Notes: generated by a model not told the origin, from the sequence alone. Positions 33,446 through 43,271 are shown, counted from the first letter of the stretch. The stretch: DNA of 64,000 nucleotides from Lachnospiraceae bacterium (GCA_910576125.1 CAJTHM010000003.1:276513-340512); one strand, 5' to 3'. A program made the numbers and translations.

Positions 33446-34495
33446 TTACCTTTTTTGGAGATAGACATAGCTAATCCCGGAAATGAATTTTACAATCAGA
33501 CAGCATTTCAGGCGGAAGAAAGACACCAGAATCTTTCTGGGCAGGATGCCGGTTTTCCGATTATATGAAAACGCGTCTGTGTACATCCGGTTCCGCCGCA
33601 TTTCCTGGCAGAGCTTACGGCTCTCCCGGTACTTCCGCGTGCTGTGGGGGCTGAAAATCTCCCTGATCAGGACATAGGTCAGGTTCTCCAGGGCATAGGA
33701 ATAATAGTCCTGCTCCAGAGCGGCGAACATGCCGGAATTGTCCAGGACATCCCGGACAGCCTGCAGCAGGCGGGCATGGTTCTCGTGTAGCCATGGGCTG
33801 AAATGATGGGAAGAGGAGTCCCCGTGGACATCATAGAAATACACAGTCCTGGGGATGACCGCGCAGGATCCGGCTTTCAGCTGGTATTCCAGATTGAAGA
33901 GAAGATCCTCGCCGATTCTGATGTCCGGGGAGAAACGGATGGCGTATTGATCCAGGATGCTTTTTTTATAAGCCCTCGCACAGGGAGTGCGGAAGTCCGG
34001 GGCAAAGCCGTCGTCCAGAGGCAGAGGCGCCAGAATCCGCCGGATGAGCGGGAGCATCCCGTCCCCCTGATAACAGTGCGCTACGGCAGGCGTCCCCTTT
34101 GGAGCATCCGTATCGCGGGAAACCGTGGAAACATTGGAGGAGTGAATCGCGAACTGGAACAGGATGAAATCCATGTGCCGGTACTCGGGCCGGGCGACCA
34201 AGCTTAAAAAATCACCGGAAATGAAGTCGTCAGCATCCAGGAAAACAATCCATTCTCCCATGGCTTCACAGATGCCCCGATTCCTGGCCGCGGATACCCC
34301 CTGGTTCTTCTGGGTGATAAGGCGGATGCGGCTGTCCCTTTCCGCATACTCAGAGCAGATTTCAGGGCTTCTGTCAGAGGAGCCGTCATTCACCAGAATG
34401 ACTTCAAAGTCGCCGCAGGCGGAGGCCAGCACAGAATCGATGCAGCGGTTCAGGTAACGCTCCGTATTGTAAACAGGAATGATTACTGATATCAA
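33446..34495 (-). CDS. Glycosyltransferase family 2 (minus strand)
   Basis: This protein has SVIIPVYNTERYLNRCIDSVL, LVNDGSSDRSPE and FLDADDFISGD, the GT2 core. Two starts compete: ATG 34522, without a Shine-Dalgarno sequence, and TTG 34495, nine codons in, preceded by GAGGAG. The TTG is preferred, leaving 349 residues. It is transcribed against its neighbours from its own promoter and shares a divergent intergenic region with the next GT2. The odd orientation suggests it was a separate acquisition. Confidence 0.82.
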   Translation of the reverse strand: MISVIIPVYNTERYLNRCIDSVLASACGDFEVILVNDGSSDRSPEICSEYAERDSRIRLITQKNQGVSAARNRGICEAMGEWIVFLDADDFISGDFLSLVARPEYRHMDFILFQFAIHSSNVSTVSRDTDAPKGTPAVAHCYQGDGMLPLIRRILAPLPLDDGFAPDFRTPCARAYKKSILDQYAIRFSPDIRIGEDLLFNLEYQLKAGSCAVIPRTVYFYDVHGDSSSHHFSPWLHENHARLLQAVRDVLDNSGMFAALEQDYYSYALENLTYVLIREIFSPHSTRKYRESRKLCQEMRRNRMYTDAFSYNRKTGILPRKILVSFFRLKCCLIVKFISGISYVYLQKR

Positions 34496-34535
34496 ATATA
34501 TCTCCTCGTTTCCGTAAGACATTTATAATACATTT

Positions 34536-34564
34536 AATATAGTATATTTCCGTAAAAAAATCAA
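34536..34564 (-). promoter_or_regulatory. Promoter for minus-strand GT2
   Basis: On the minus strand TTGATT (34559-34564) and TATATT (34536-34541) are 17 bases apart in an A/T-rich divergent intergenic region, pointing toward TTG 34495. Confidence 0.6.
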
Positions 34565-34592
34565 TTGCCATATGGCAGACCGGAGGCAGGAA

Positions 34593-35591
34593 ATGTTCAC
34601 ATTTGTGGTCACATGCTATAATCAGGCGGATGTCGTTCCGTATATGCTGGAAAGCATCAAATATCAGATTGAGAAATTTGGGCAGGGACAGGAGTTCCAG
34701 CTGATTGTCACAGACGATGGCTCCACAGACGACAGCTGCCGGGTCATCAACCGATGGATTGATGAAAACCAGGGGCTTTTTGCCAAAACAGACAGGCTGT
34801 TCAGGGAAGAAAACGCGGGAATCTGCGTCAATTATGTGAATGCGCTGCGGCATGTGGAGGGGGAGCGGTTCGTGGCAGTGAATGGGGATGACCTGATTGC
34901 CCCATACAATCTGTTCGATATCACGGCAAAGCTGGAGGAATATGACATGATATGCACCGCTTTTCTGAAATTCACAGGGGAAGGCGATATCATCAGATCA
35001 TACAACACCTATCTGGAAGTGGCGCTGCAGCGTTTCATCCGGGGGAAGACGCTGTACCGTGCTATAAAACTCGGATTTCCGATTATGGGTACAGCCGTCT
35101 ACAGGAAATCTCTATTGTCGGAAAGCGTGCTGGACTTCATCCTGGGTTTCCGGACGGTGAACGACAGGGCCTGTTTCCAGAAGATACTGGATGAGAATAG
35201 GGATATTAAAGTGTGTTATGTGAACCGTCCGATTATCCTTTATCGGATTTCCGCCACATCTATATCTAACTTCAACAGCCCTACCAGAACCCTGCACAAT
35301 CAGGAAGTGGCCAAATTATGCAGGATAGAGCGGGAAACGGAAAAATCGCCGGTATTTTGTCTGCTTCTCTTCCTGCAGGAGAAATCCGCCGCTTTTCGGA
35401 TCAGTCCCGACTATTTCGTGAGGCTGTTTCGCTTTTTCTCTCCCTATTTTGCGATTATGCTCTGGCTGTACCTGCGGCATTACAGAGACATCCGGAAGAT
35501 GGAGCGCAGGCTGGTGGATGCGCATTGGGAGGAATGCAGGGAGCATTACGGGAGAATGGGGGAACGGATTGGTTCCTGTCCAGATTCCTGA
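34593..35591 (+). CDS. Glycosyltransferase family 2
   Basis: The 332-residue GT2 starts at ATG 34593, after GGAGGCAGG; ATG 34572 lies upstream in frame. It has FVVTCYNQADVVPYML, VTDDGSTDDS and VNGDDLIAPYN (acid pair VNGDD). The C-terminal third is helical with a hydrophobic stretch near residues 270-290. It is the last glycosyltransferase of the cluster, and the PilZ gene follows with its own promoter. Confidence 0.84.
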   Translation: MFTFVVTCYNQADVVPYMLESIKYQIEKFGQGQEFQLIVTDDGSTDDSCRVINRWIDENQGLFAKTDRLFREENAGICVNYVNALRHVEGERFVAVNGDDLIAPYNLFDITAKLEEYDMICTAFLKFTGEGDIIRSYNTYLEVALQRFIRGKTLYRAIKLGFPIMGTAVYRKSLLSESVLDFILGFRTVNDRACFQKILDENRDIKVCYVNRPIILYRISATSISNFNSPTRTLHNQEVAKLCRIERETEKSPVFCLLLFLQEKSAAFRISPDYFVRLFRFFSPYFAIMLWLYLRHYRDIRKMERRLVDAHWEECREHYGRMGERIGSCPDS

Positions 35592-35599
35592 ATTTTGTC

Positions 35600-35628
35600 T
35601 TGTGATATAGACCAAAAAATGATATACT
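35600..35628 (+). promoter_or_regulatory. Promoter for pilZ-vanZ
   Basis: TTGTGA (35600-35605) and TATACT (35623-35628) are separated by 17 bases and lie 54 bases upstream of the PilZ start, giving it separate control from the glycosyltransferase upstream. Confidence 0.6.
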
Positions 35629-35681
35629 GGAACTATGTTAGGTGAAAGCGAATTTCACCGGATAAAGGAGATGCAGGAATT

Positions 35682-36014
35682 ATGGAACAGGAGAGAAGGA
35701 AGACAAAAAGAACAGATTTGGAATCCAGGCTTGTTATCAAGAGGCTGGATGGCAATAGCGGAAATGAAGTGGCTATCCAGATTGCGGACGTATCCAAGAA
35801 CGGCATCGGCTTTGAATGTGAGGAGCCGCTGCAGATTGGCGAAGTATACGAGGCATATCTGACCATCTGGACAAAGGAAGTGATTCACGCTTTCCTGCAG
35901 ATTGTAAGGATTGAACTGAAGCCCGGCGGTTACGGCTACGGCGCTATCTTCATCGGTATGCCGGAGATGGATTCCGCGAGAATCGAAGTGTACCAGACAT
36001 TCAATGGAGAATAA
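35682..36014 (+). CDS. PilZ-domain c-di-GMP receptor
   Basis: The 110-residue protein is a single PilZ domain. It carries RRKTKR (RxxxR, R6 and R10) at the N-terminus and DVSKNGIGF (D/NxSxxG) near residues 38-46, the two motifs that grip cyclic di-GMP. Such stand-alone PilZ proteins act as adaptors that pass the c-di-GMP signal to another protein. It sits at the end of a Pel-type locus whose PelD-like protein also has a c-di-GMP site, so regulation by one messenger is likely. The end overlaps vanZ by 11 bases. Confidence 0.9.
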   Translation: MEQERRKTKRTDLESRLVIKRLDGNSGNEVAIQIADVSKNGIGFECEEPLQIGEVYEAYLTIWTKEVIHAFLQIVRIELKPGGYGYGAIFIGMPEMDSARIEVYQTFNGE

Positions 36015-36546
36015 AGAGAGAAAAGGGCAGGGGCGTAAGATTGCGGTGACAGCCGTCGCCGCTGCCCTGCTTTTACTGCTGTATGGCATAATTTTCCGGT
36101 TTTCCGCCCAGGATGCCGGGGAGTCCGGCTCTCTGAGCCAGTCTGTTTCGGAAAAATGCGTGAGTATCCTGAATTCCCTGTCCGGCGCCCGGTGGAGCGA
36201 TATGAGGATGGCGGAGCTTGCGGCATATTTTGAGCATCCAATCAGGAAACTGGCCCATTTTTCCGAGTACGCCTGCATGGGAATCCTGGTATACACCCTG
36301 TGGAGCCAGTGGATGAGGCGGGGCAAGGGGCTGTATTTTCTGACGGTTATCTGGGTGTTCCTCTCCGCGGCCTGCGACGAATTCCATCAGTATTTCGTGC
36401 CGGGCAGATATGCCAGCGTTGCGGATGTACTGCTGGATACCTGCGGCGGCGCTTTTGGCATGCTGCTCTGTATCTGTATGGCGGAATTGTACCTGAAAAT
36501 CAGCGGGCGGCACAAGGCAAACGGCAGGAAGAAACGGTCCCGATGA
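36004..36546 (+). CDS. VanZ-like membrane protein
   Basis: The 180-residue protein has four membrane helices (about residues 13-31, 75-96, 105-125, 135-155) and the VanZ-like motifs KLAHFSEYACMGIL and DEFHQYFVPGRYASVADV. VanZ-family proteins give low-level teicoplanin resistance in some hosts and otherwise have unknown roles in the cell envelope. It overlaps the PilZ gene and shares its promoter, so it may be part of the envelope response. It is convergent with tyrA. Confidence 0.85.
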   Translation: MENKERKGQGRKIAVTAVAAALLLLLYGIIFRFSAQDAGESGSLSQSVSEKCVSILNSLSGARWSDMRMAELAAYFEHPIRKLAHFSEYACMGILVYTLWSQWMRRGKGLYFLTVIWVFLSAACDEFHQYFVPGRYASVADVLLDTCGGAFGMLLCICMAELYLKISGRHKANGRKKRSR

Positions 36547-36572
36547 TTCCGGACAGGCAAAACCGCAATCGG

Positions 36573-37673
36573 TCAGATGCGGATATCCGCATGATAGCCC
36601 TTTCCTGTCAGGATTTCCCGGGCCCTATTCATGGAAGATTCATCGTAGAATTCCACTTTCAGGACGCCGTCGTCAGATTCCCTGTTATGCGTAATGCCGA
36701 TATTCTTGATACTCAATCCCTGTTCTGCCAGCAAAGCTGCGATGCGGGCCAGGGCGCCTGATTTGTCGTCGATGTCCACGCTGATATTGTAGGCCCGCTT
36801 GATGGGGCCGCTGGAGGCGCTGATAAAAGAGTCCCGGTAAGCCCGGGCATGTTCGAACTGGTCGTAGAGGGCCGGTTCGTTTTTTGCGTCCAGCGTCTTC
36901 TGAAAGGCTTTCAGGTCTTCAATATAGTCGGCCAGCAGCGCAGAAATATTCGCTGTATTGGACAGACAGATCTGCTGCCACATGAGTGCGGAGGAGGAGG
37001 CGATTCTCGTGATATCCTTGAAGCCTCCGGCCGCCACCATTTTCATGATGCCGTCCTCGGAATCATGCTCCCGCACCAGATTCACCAGAGAGGCCGCGAT
37101 GACATGGGGCAGATGGCTGATTGCCGCGGTGACATAGTCATGTTTCTGATAGTCCAATATAAGCGGAATCGCGCCCGTCTTCGCCACCAGCTGTCTGTAC
37201 TTTTCCGTTTTTCCGGCGGGAACAGAGGCGGTGGGGGTCAGGATATAGTAGGCGTTCTCCAGCAGAGAGGCCCTGGAATTGGCGAAGCCCACGCGCTCGC
37301 TGCCGGCCATGGGGTGTCCGCCGATGAAGCTTCCCTCCAGCCCGGCTTCCGCTACGGCCTCATGGATGGCAGTCTTTACGCTGCCCACGTCGGTGAGCAG
37401 GCATTCCGGCTTCATGACATGTTTTACGGCCGCCAGGTTACTGTCGTTGCGCTGCACGGGAGCGCATAAAAAAATATAATCGCATTCGGAAAAGTGTGAA
37501 TCGATAGCTTCCGCCGTCACATCCGCAACCGCCGCATCTTTCGCCAGGGAAAGAGTCTCCCGGCTGATATCATAGGCGATGATTTTGATATCCGGGACAG
37601 ACTTCTTCAGGGCTCTTGCAATGGAACCCCCTATCAGTCCCAACCCGATAAAGCCGCATGTCAAACAGGACAT
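36573..37673 (-). CDS. tyrA: Prephenate dehydrogenase with ACT domain
   Basis: The 366-residue enzyme oxidatively decarboxylates prephenate to 4-hydroxyphenylpyruvate in tyrosine synthesis. The N-terminal NAD-binding motif is GFIGLGLIGGSIARAL, and GGHPMAGSERVGF is the substrate-site signature. A C-terminal ACT domain (about residues 295-366, starting YNISVDIDDKSGALARIAAL) is a feedback site for tyrosine. A GAGGAAG ribosome binding site and a good minus-strand promoter precede it. It is a single-gene unit divergent from the EF-G-like gene. Confidence 0.93.
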   Translation of the reverse strand: MSCLTCGFIGLGLIGGSIARALKKSVPDIKIIAYDISRETLSLAKDAAVADVTAEAIDSHFSECDYIFLCAPVQRNDSNLAAVKHVMKPECLLTDVGSVKTAIHEAVAEAGLEGSFIGGHPMAGSERVGFANSRASLLENAYYILTPTASVPAGKTEKYRQLVAKTGAIPLILDYQKHDYVTAAISHLPHVIAASLVNLVREHDSEDGIMKMVAAGGFKDITRIASSSALMWQQICLSNTANISALLADYIEDLKAFQKTLDAKNEPALYDQFEHARAYRDSFISASSGPIKRAYNISVDIDDKSGALARIAALLAEQGLSIKNIGITHNRESDDGVLKVEFYDESSMNRAREILTGKGYHADIRI

Positions 37674-37709
37674 AATTCTTCCTCATTTCTCTCCAGTGTT
37701 GATGTTTTT

Positions 37710-37738
37710 ACTATATAACTTTAAAGCACGAAAGTCAA
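37710..37738 (-). promoter_or_regulatory. tyrA promoter
   Basis: On the minus strand TTGACT (37733-37738) and TATAGT (37710-37715) are separated by 17 bases, 37 bases upstream of the tyrA start. No T-box or operator is visible in the short leader. Confidence 0.65.
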
Positions 37739-37762
37739 CTGAAATATTTCCATAAATAGTTC

Positions 37763-37791
37763 TTGTAAAAAACGCTGTTGTCTAGTAAAAT
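37763..37791 (+). promoter_or_regulatory. Promoter for EF-G-like gene
   Basis: TTGTAA (37763-37768), 17 bases, then TAAAAT (37786-37791) lie 76 bases upstream of the EF-G-like start and are divergent from the tyrA promoter. Confidence 0.55.
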
Positions 37792-37867
37792 AATCTTATG
37801 GGAATTGAATTGATTATCAATGTCAGGTCGAAATACCCAAATTACATAAAAATTGGAGGAAAGTCAA

Positions 37868-39961
37868 ATGAAAGTTTACACAACTGACAAGATTCGCAAT
37901 GTAGTTCTGCTGGGACACGGTGGAAGCGGAAAGACCAGTCTGGCGGAAGCGTTCGCGTATCTGTCCGGCATTACATCCAGAATGGGCAGGGTAGCCGACG
38001 GCAATACCCTGAGCGACTACAGCAAGGAAGAGCAGAAGCGCAAGTTTTCCATCAATGCCTCCATTATCCCGATTGAGTGGGAAGGGTACAAGATTAACGT
38101 GATAGATACTCCGGGTTACTTTGACTTCGTGGGCGAGGCCGAGGAGGCCATCAGCGCCGCGGGAGCCGCGATTATCGTGGTGAACGGCAAGTCCGGCATC
38201 GAAGTGGGCGCTCAGAAAGCATGGGACCTGTGTGAAAAATACAAACTTCCCAGATTCGTGTACGTCTCCAACATGGACGTGGACAACGCTTCTTTCCGCC
38301 AGGTAGTGGAAGATATGACCAATCTTTACGGCAAGAGAATGGCGCCTTTCAATCTGCCCATCCGTGAGAACGAGAAATTCGTGGGCTATGTGAACGTGGT
38401 CTCCGAGACAGGACACCGCTGGCAGGGCAAGGAAGTAGTGGACTGCGAGATTCCCGATTACAATAAGGCGAACCTGGAGCTGTGCCGCGATACGCTGATG
38501 GAGGCGGTAGCCGAGACCAGCGAGGAGATGATGGAGCGGTATTTCGGCGGAGAGACTTTCTCCGACGCGGAGATCAGAGCTGCCCTGCGCACCAATGTAT
38601 GCGACTGCAGCATCGTTCCCATGACCATGGGTTCCAATACGCTGTGCCAGGGCGTGTACACGCTGCTGGACGACATCGTGAAATATATGCCCAGCCCCGA
38701 GAACCGCAAGATTGCCGGCATCAACCAGAAGACCAACGAGATTTACAACGCGGACTATGACTTCTCCAAGGCGAAGTCAGCCTATGTGTGGAAGTCCATC
38801 GTGGATCCGTTCATCGGCAAGTATTCTCTGATTAAGGTGAACTCCGGCGTTCTGAAGACGGACGATCTGATGTACAATGTAGATACCGAGGTGGAGGAGA
38901 AAATCGGCAAGCTGTATGTGATGCAGGGCAACAAGGCCACAGAGGTTCCTGAGCTCCACGCGGGAGACATCGGCGCTCTGGCGAAGCTGAGCGATGCCAA
39001 GACCGGCAACAGCCTTTCTACCAAGGCGACACCGATTAAATATGCCAAGGCGGAGGTGTCCACACCTTACACCTACATGCGCTATAAGCCCAAGAACAAG
39101 GGCGATGTGGACAAGATTTCCCAGGCTCTGCAGAAGATGACCCAGGAAGACCTGACCCTGAAGGCAGTGAACGATGCGGCGAACAGACAGACGCTTCTCT
39201 ACGGCATGGGAGACCAGCATCTCGACATCGTTGTCAGCCGTCTGCTGAACGAGTATAAGGTAGAGGTGGAGCTTGACCGCCCGAAGGTAGCCTATAAGGA
39301 GACCATCCGGAAGCAGTCGGATGTGGAATATAAATATAAGAAGCAGTCCGGCGGCCATGGTCAGTACGGCCATGTAAAGATGCGTTTTAGCCCCTCCGAC
39401 AATCTGGAGGAGGCATATGAGTTCACCCAGGAAGTGGTGGGCGGCGCCGTGCCGAAGAACTTCTATCCCGCAGTGGACAAGGGACTGCAGGAATCCGTGA
39501 TAAAGGGCCCCATGGCCGCATACCCGGTAGTGGGCGTAAAGGCTGTGCTGTACGATGGTTCCTACCATCCGGTAGATTCCTCCGAGCAGGCGTTCAAGAT
39601 GGCTACCATCCAGGCGTTCAAGAAAGGCTTCATGGAGGCCCATCCCGTGCTGTTAGAGCCCATTGCGTCCCTGAAGGTCACCGTGCCGGATGCCTATACC
39701 GGCGACGTCATGGGCGACCTGAACAAGAGGAGAGGCCGTGTGCTTGGCATGAATCCTACCGCAGGCGGAAAGCAGATCATCGAGGCGGAGATTCCCCAGA
39801 GCTGCCTGTTCGGCTACTGCACGGATCTGCGTTCCATGACCGGCGGCAGAGGCGAGTATGCCTACGAGTTCGTCCGCTACGAGCAGGCTCCCTCGGATGT
39901 ACAGGAGAAAGAGATTGCGGCAAGGGCACAAAGCGTTGCCGAGAATAACGCGGAAGACTAA
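37868..39961 (+). CDS. EF-G-like translational GTPase (EF-G type II)
   Basis: The 697-residue protein has the EF-G domain order and starts at ATG 37868 after TTGGAGG. G1 is GHGGSGKTS and G3 is DTPGYFDF, but the G4 motif normally read as NKMD is SNMD at residues 134-137, losing the lysine that contacts guanine. Domain IV-V blocks such as QSGGHGQYGHVKM and GDVMGDLNKRRGRVLGM are intact. This fits the paralogous EF-G group rather than the main fusA, which is usually in the rpsL operon. It may act in ribosome rescue or stress translation; this is inference. Confidence 0.88.
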   Translation: MKVYTTDKIRNVVLLGHGGSGKTSLAEAFAYLSGITSRMGRVADGNTLSDYSKEEQKRKFSINASIIPIEWEGYKINVIDTPGYFDFVGEAEEAISAAGAAIIVVNGKSGIEVGAQKAWDLCEKYKLPRFVYVSNMDVDNASFRQVVEDMTNLYGKRMAPFNLPIRENEKFVGYVNVVSETGHRWQGKEVVDCEIPDYNKANLELCRDTLMEAVAETSEEMMERYFGGETFSDAEIRAALRTNVCDCSIVPMTMGSNTLCQGVYTLLDDIVKYMPSPENRKIAGINQKTNEIYNADYDFSKAKSAYVWKSIVDPFIGKYSLIKVNSGVLKTDDLMYNVDTEVEEKIGKLYVMQGNKATEVPELHAGDIGALAKLSDAKTGNSLSTKATPIKYAKAEVSTPYTYMRYKPKNKGDVDKISQALQKMTQEDLTLKAVNDAANRQTLLYGMGDQHLDIVVSRLLNEYKVEVELDRPKVAYKETIRKQSDVEYKYKKQSGGHGQYGHVKMRFSPSDNLEEAYEFTQEVVGGAVPKNFYPAVDKGLQESVIKGPMAAYPVVGVKAVLYDGSYHPVDSSEQAFKMATIQAFKKGFMEAHPVLLEPIASLKVTVPDAYTGDVMGDLNKRRGRVLGMNPTAGGKQIIEAEIPQSCLFGYCTDLRSMTGGRGEYAYEFVRYEQAPSDVQEKEIAARAQSVAENNAED

Positions 39962-40016
39962 AACGAACAGTTCGGAATCAGGACTAAATTTAATGTGATT
40001 CTTGATGAATTTTAAC

Positions 40017-40045
40017 TTGACAGATGATTGGAAACAGTCTACAAT
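40017..40045 (+). promoter_or_regulatory. leuS promoter
   Basis: TTGACA (40017-40022) and TACAAT (40040-40045) with a 17-base spacer form a strong promoter. Transcription would begin near 40052, at the 5' end of the T-box leader. Confidence 0.8.
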
Positions 40046-40051
40046 AGCCTT

Positions 40052-40391
40052 AACTAATAGAAGCGGCATGATGATTCTATTAGAGGACAGTTTCATATAT
40101 GTCATGGACGGAGAAGAGGAGCATTAAGGATTTCGGACTTTCAGAGAGCCGCCGGGCGGTGCGAGGCGGCAGCGAGATTTCCCCAACTGGCCTTGGAGTC
40201 TTGTGCCTGAAGCGCGTTGCGTGGGTAGGGTGCGACGGTTTATCCCGTTATCGATAAATAAAGTGCGTGAATCCGGAAGAGCAGCGGTGCCGTTATGATA
40301 TTGACATAGCGCTCCCGATGCAGGATTTGCGAATTAGAGTGGTACCACGGAAATGAAGCCCTTTCGTCTCTAGCTGACGGAAGGGCTTTTT
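40052..40391 (+). promoter_or_regulatory. T-box leader (leucine) with terminator
   Basis: The leader of leuS contains the T-box core AGAGTGGTACCACGG at 40336-40350, which pairs with uncharged tRNA. The terminator stem follows at 40358-40386 (GCCCTTTCGTC and GACGGAAGGGC) with five T residues. Upstream, 40105-40290 holds the stem I region, though I could not assign the specifier codon by eye. Uncharged tRNA-Leu would stabilise the antiterminator and allow leuS transcription. The amino acid is deduced from the gene it controls. It fills the 468-base gap between the EF-G-like gene and leuS. Confidence 0.88.
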
Positions 40392-40429
40392 GACGCAGAG
40401 ACGGAAATGAAGCGAGGAGGTAAAGAAGA

Positions 40430-42844
40430 ATGGCGATACCTTACAACCACCATGAGGTGGAGCAGAAATGGCAGGCGGTCTGGGACGGGGAAAAAGCTTT
40501 CCGGACCTCGGAGGATTACTCGAAACCCAAATACTACGCGCTGGTGGAATTCCCCTACCCGTCGGGACAGGGACTTCACGTGGGCCATCCAAGGCCCTAC
40601 ACCGCTTTGGACATCGTCGCCCGCAAGCGCAGGATGCAGGGCTATAACGTGCTGTATCCCATGGGCTGGGACGCTTTCGGCCTGCCCACGGAAAACTACG
40701 CGATCAAGAACCATATCCATCCCAGAATCGTCACGAAGAACAATGTGGAGCGTTTCAAAGGACAGCTCCACGCGCTGGGCTATTCTTTCGACTGGGAGCG
40801 GGAGGTGAACACCACCGACCCGAACTATTATAAGTGGACACAGTGGATTTTCCTGAAGCTCTTCAAGGCGGGGCTGGCTTACAAGAGTGAGATGCCCATC
40901 AACTGGTGTACCTCCTGTAAAGTAGGCCTGGCCAACGAAGAAGTGGTGAACGGCGTCTGCGAGCGCTGCGGCTCCGAGGTGGTCCGCAAGGTCAAGAGCC
41001 AGTGGATGCTGAAGATTACGGAATATGCCGACAAGCTGATAGAGGGACTGGACACGGTCGACTACATCGAACGCGTCAAAGTGTCCCAGAAGAACTGGAT
41101 CGGCAAGTCCCAGGGCGCGGAGGTGGATTTCTCCCTCACCGGAAAAGAGGAGAAGCTGCGCATCTATACCACCAGGCCGGACACCCTGTTCGGCGCTACC
41201 TACATGGTAGTGTCTCCGGAACATCCTCTTATTGAGAAATATAAAGAGGAAATCAAGAATTACGACGCGCTGGTGGCCTACAGGGAGCAGGCCGCGAAGA
41301 AGTCCGACTTCGAGCGCACTGAGCTGGCCAAGGACAAGACCGGCGTCCAGATTGACGGCCTGACGGCTACCAATCCTGTGAACGGTAAGGAGATTCCTAT
41401 CTGGATATCCGATTATGTATTGATGACCTATGGTACAGGAGCCATCATGGCAGTGCCCGCCCATGACGAGAGAGACTGGGATTTCGCCAAGAAATTCGGG
41501 CTTCCTATTATAGAAGTAGTGGCGGGCAGCCCTGTCAGCGTGCAGGAGGCGGTCTACACGGACGTGGAGTCCGGGACGCTTGTGAACTCCGAGTTTTTGG
41601 ATGGTCTGTCCGTGGCGGACGCCAAGAAGAAGATCACCGAATTCCTGGAGGAGAAGGGACTGGGCCACAGCAAGACCAATTTCAAGCTTCGCGACTGGGT
41701 GTTCTCCAGACAGCGCTACTGGGGCGAGCCGATTCCTATTGTGAAGTGTGAGAAATGCGGATTCGTTCCTCTGGACGAGAGCGAGCTGCCGCTGATGCTT
41801 CCCGAGGTGGAGTCCTACGAGCCTACAGATAACGGCGAGTCTCCGCTGGCGGCCATGGAGGATTGGGTGAATACCGCCTGCCCTTGCTGCGGCGGCCCGG
41901 CGAAGCGTGAGACGGATACCATGCCCCAGTGGGCAGGTTCCTCCTGGTACTTCCTGCGCTACACGGATCCCAAGAACGAAAATGCGCTGGCCGGCAAGGA
42001 AGCGCTGGATTACTGGATGCCTGTGGACTGGTACAACGGCGGCATGGAGCATACCACGCTGCACCTTCTGTACTCCAGGTTCTGGCACAGGTTCCTCTAC
42101 GATCAGGGACATGTTCCCTGTCCGGAGCCTTACCAGAAGAGGACCAGCCACGGCATGATCCTGGGCTCCAACGGCGAGAAGATGTCCAAATCCAGAGGAA
42201 ATGTGGTGAATCCGGACGACATCGTCAGGGACTATGGCGCGGATACCCTGCGCACCTACGAGATGTTCATCGGCGCCTTCGACTTAAGCGCCGCCTGGAG
42301 CGAGGACGGGGTCAAGGGCTGCCGGAGATTCCTGGAGAGGGTCTGGAAACTGCAGGATATGCTGACGGAAGAGGACGGGTACAGCGCGGATCTGGAGACC
42401 AAGATGCACCAGACCATCAAGAAAGTGTCCGGCGACTTCGAGAGCCTGAAGTACAATACGGCTATCGCGGCCATGATGGCTCTGATCAATGAATTCTATA
42501 AGAAGAATGCCGTCACAAAGGGCGAGTACAAGACTCTGCTTACGCTGCTGAACCCTGTGGCGCCTCATATCACGGAGGAACTGTGGCAGATGGCAGGCTA
42601 TGAAGGCAGAGTATATCAGACCACATGGCCGTCTTACGAGGAGGCCAAGACGAAAGAGAGCACCGTGGAAGTAGGCGTGCAGGTGAACGGCAAGATACGC
42701 GCCACCATTTCCGTGTCCAAGGACGAAGCCAGGGAGGCGGTCATCGCGGCGGCCAGGGAGGCGCTGGGAGACAAGCTGACCGGGAATATCGTGAAAGAAA
42801 TCTATGTGCCGGGCAGGATTGTCAATATCGTTGTGAAACCATAA
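40430..42844 (+). CDS. leuS: Leucyl-tRNA synthetase
   Basis: The 804-residue class I synthetase charges tRNA-Leu. The HIGH-type motif is in [19 protein letters not shown] near residues 40-58, and the KMSKS motif is [14 protein letters not shown]. The CP1 editing domain (about 220-420) has [15 protein letters not shown], and the zinc-type Cys pairs CTSCK, CERCG and CEKCG are present. ATG 40430 follows GAGGAGGT. It is a single-gene unit: its T-box leader and a strong terminator bound it. Confidence 0.97.
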   Translation: MAIPYNHHEVEQKWQAVWDGEKAFRTSEDYSKPKYYALVEFPYPSGQGLHVGHPRPYTALDIVARKRRMQGYNVLYPMGWDAFGLPTENYAIKNHIHPRIVTKNNVERFKGQLHALGYSFDWEREVNTTDPNYYKWTQWIFLKLFKAGLAYKSEMPINWCTSCKVGLANEEVVNGVCERCGSEVVRKVKSQWMLKITEYADKLIEGLDTVDYIERVKVSQKNWIGKSQGAEVDFSLTGKEEKLRIYTTRPDTLFGATYMVVSPEHPLIEKYKEEIKNYDALVAYREQAAKKSDFERTELAKDKTGVQIDGLTATNPVNGKEIPIWISDYVLMTYGTGAIMAVPAHDERDWDFAKKFGLPIIEVVAGSPVSVQEAVYTDVESGTLVNSEFLDGLSVADAKKKITEFLEEKGLGHSKTNFKLRDWVFSRQRYWGEPIPIVKCEKCGFVPLDESELPLMLPEVESYEPTDNGESPLAAMEDWVNTACPCCGGPAKRETDTMPQWAGSSWYFLRYTDPKNENALAGKEALDYWMPVDWYNGGMEHTTLHLLYSRFWHRFLYDQGHVPCPEPYQKRTSHGMILGSNGEKMSKSRGNVVNPDDIVRDYGADTLRTYEMFIGAFDLSAAWSEDGVKGCRRFLERVWKLQDMLTEEDGYSADLETKMHQTIKKVSGDFESLKYNTAIAAMMALINEFYKKNAVTKGEYKTLLTLLNPVAPHITEELWQMAGYEGRVYQTTWPSYEEAKTKESTVEVGVQVNGKIRATISVSKDEAREAVIAAAREALGDKLTGNIVKEIYVPGRIVNIVVKP

Positions 42845-42867
42845 AAAATGTAACAGCCAAAAAGCAG

Positions 42868-42895
42868 GGGGCCGCCAGGAATGGCGGCCCCTTTT
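42868..42895. terminator. Strong terminator after leuS
   Basis: A perfect 10-bp stem, GGGGCCGCCA (42868-42877) and TGGCGGCCCC (42882-42891), with a GGAA loop is followed by TTTT. It lies between leuS and the convergent small-gene pair and may serve both strands, as the minus side also reads into a T-rich stretch. Confidence 0.85.
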
Positions 42896-42921
42896 CCGAT
42901 GTGTCCGGGAGGTGCATATCT

Positions 42922-43245
42922 CTATGGTTTCGGCGGTGCATCCTTCCCCCGGCTCTTTTCCAGTATCTTGTCGATCTGCGTCAGCTCCTCCTTAGTGCTG
43001 TGCTTGCGTATGGCCGCTATGGCGGCGTTCATCTCCTGGGGGGTGAAGGTCAGGTTCTCCGCCTTGGCCTTTTTCATCATAGGCATCAGATAGGCCATCA
43101 TTTCCTTCTGGCTCTTCCCATGCCCGGATGAATTTTTCAGGGCATTTCCCTGGTCGAAGAGCTGCTCCAGGAATTTCAATTTCTTCTCCGGGATATCCTT
43201 TACGAGAGGGTCTGTCATCCAGACAGGTCTTTCCTGATTTTCCAT
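42922..43245 (-). CDS. Hypothetical helical protein
   Basis: The 107-residue protein is all-helical and charged (VKDIPEKKLKFLEQLFDQGN, then LTFTPQEMNAAIAAIRKH). It reads like small conserved Lachnospiraceae proteins of unknown role. The start is ATG 43245 on the minus strand, with GAAAGGAG upstream. It is the second gene of a two-gene minus-strand operon; 26 bases separate it from the first. No domain is recognised. Confidence 0.65.
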   Translation of the reverse strand: MENQERPVWMTDPLVKDIPEKKLKFLEQLFDQGNALKNSSGHGKSQKEMMAYLMPMMKKAKAENLTFTPQEMNAAIAAIRKHSTKEELTQIDKILEKSRGKDAPPKP

Positions 43246-43271
43246 AAAAGCTCCTTTCAGTCTGTGGTTGT

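Noticed and set aside
40370..42151. 593-codon minus-strand frame over leuS
   Set aside because: leuS has all catalytic motifs on the plus strand; the long antisense frame is a codon-bias artefact.
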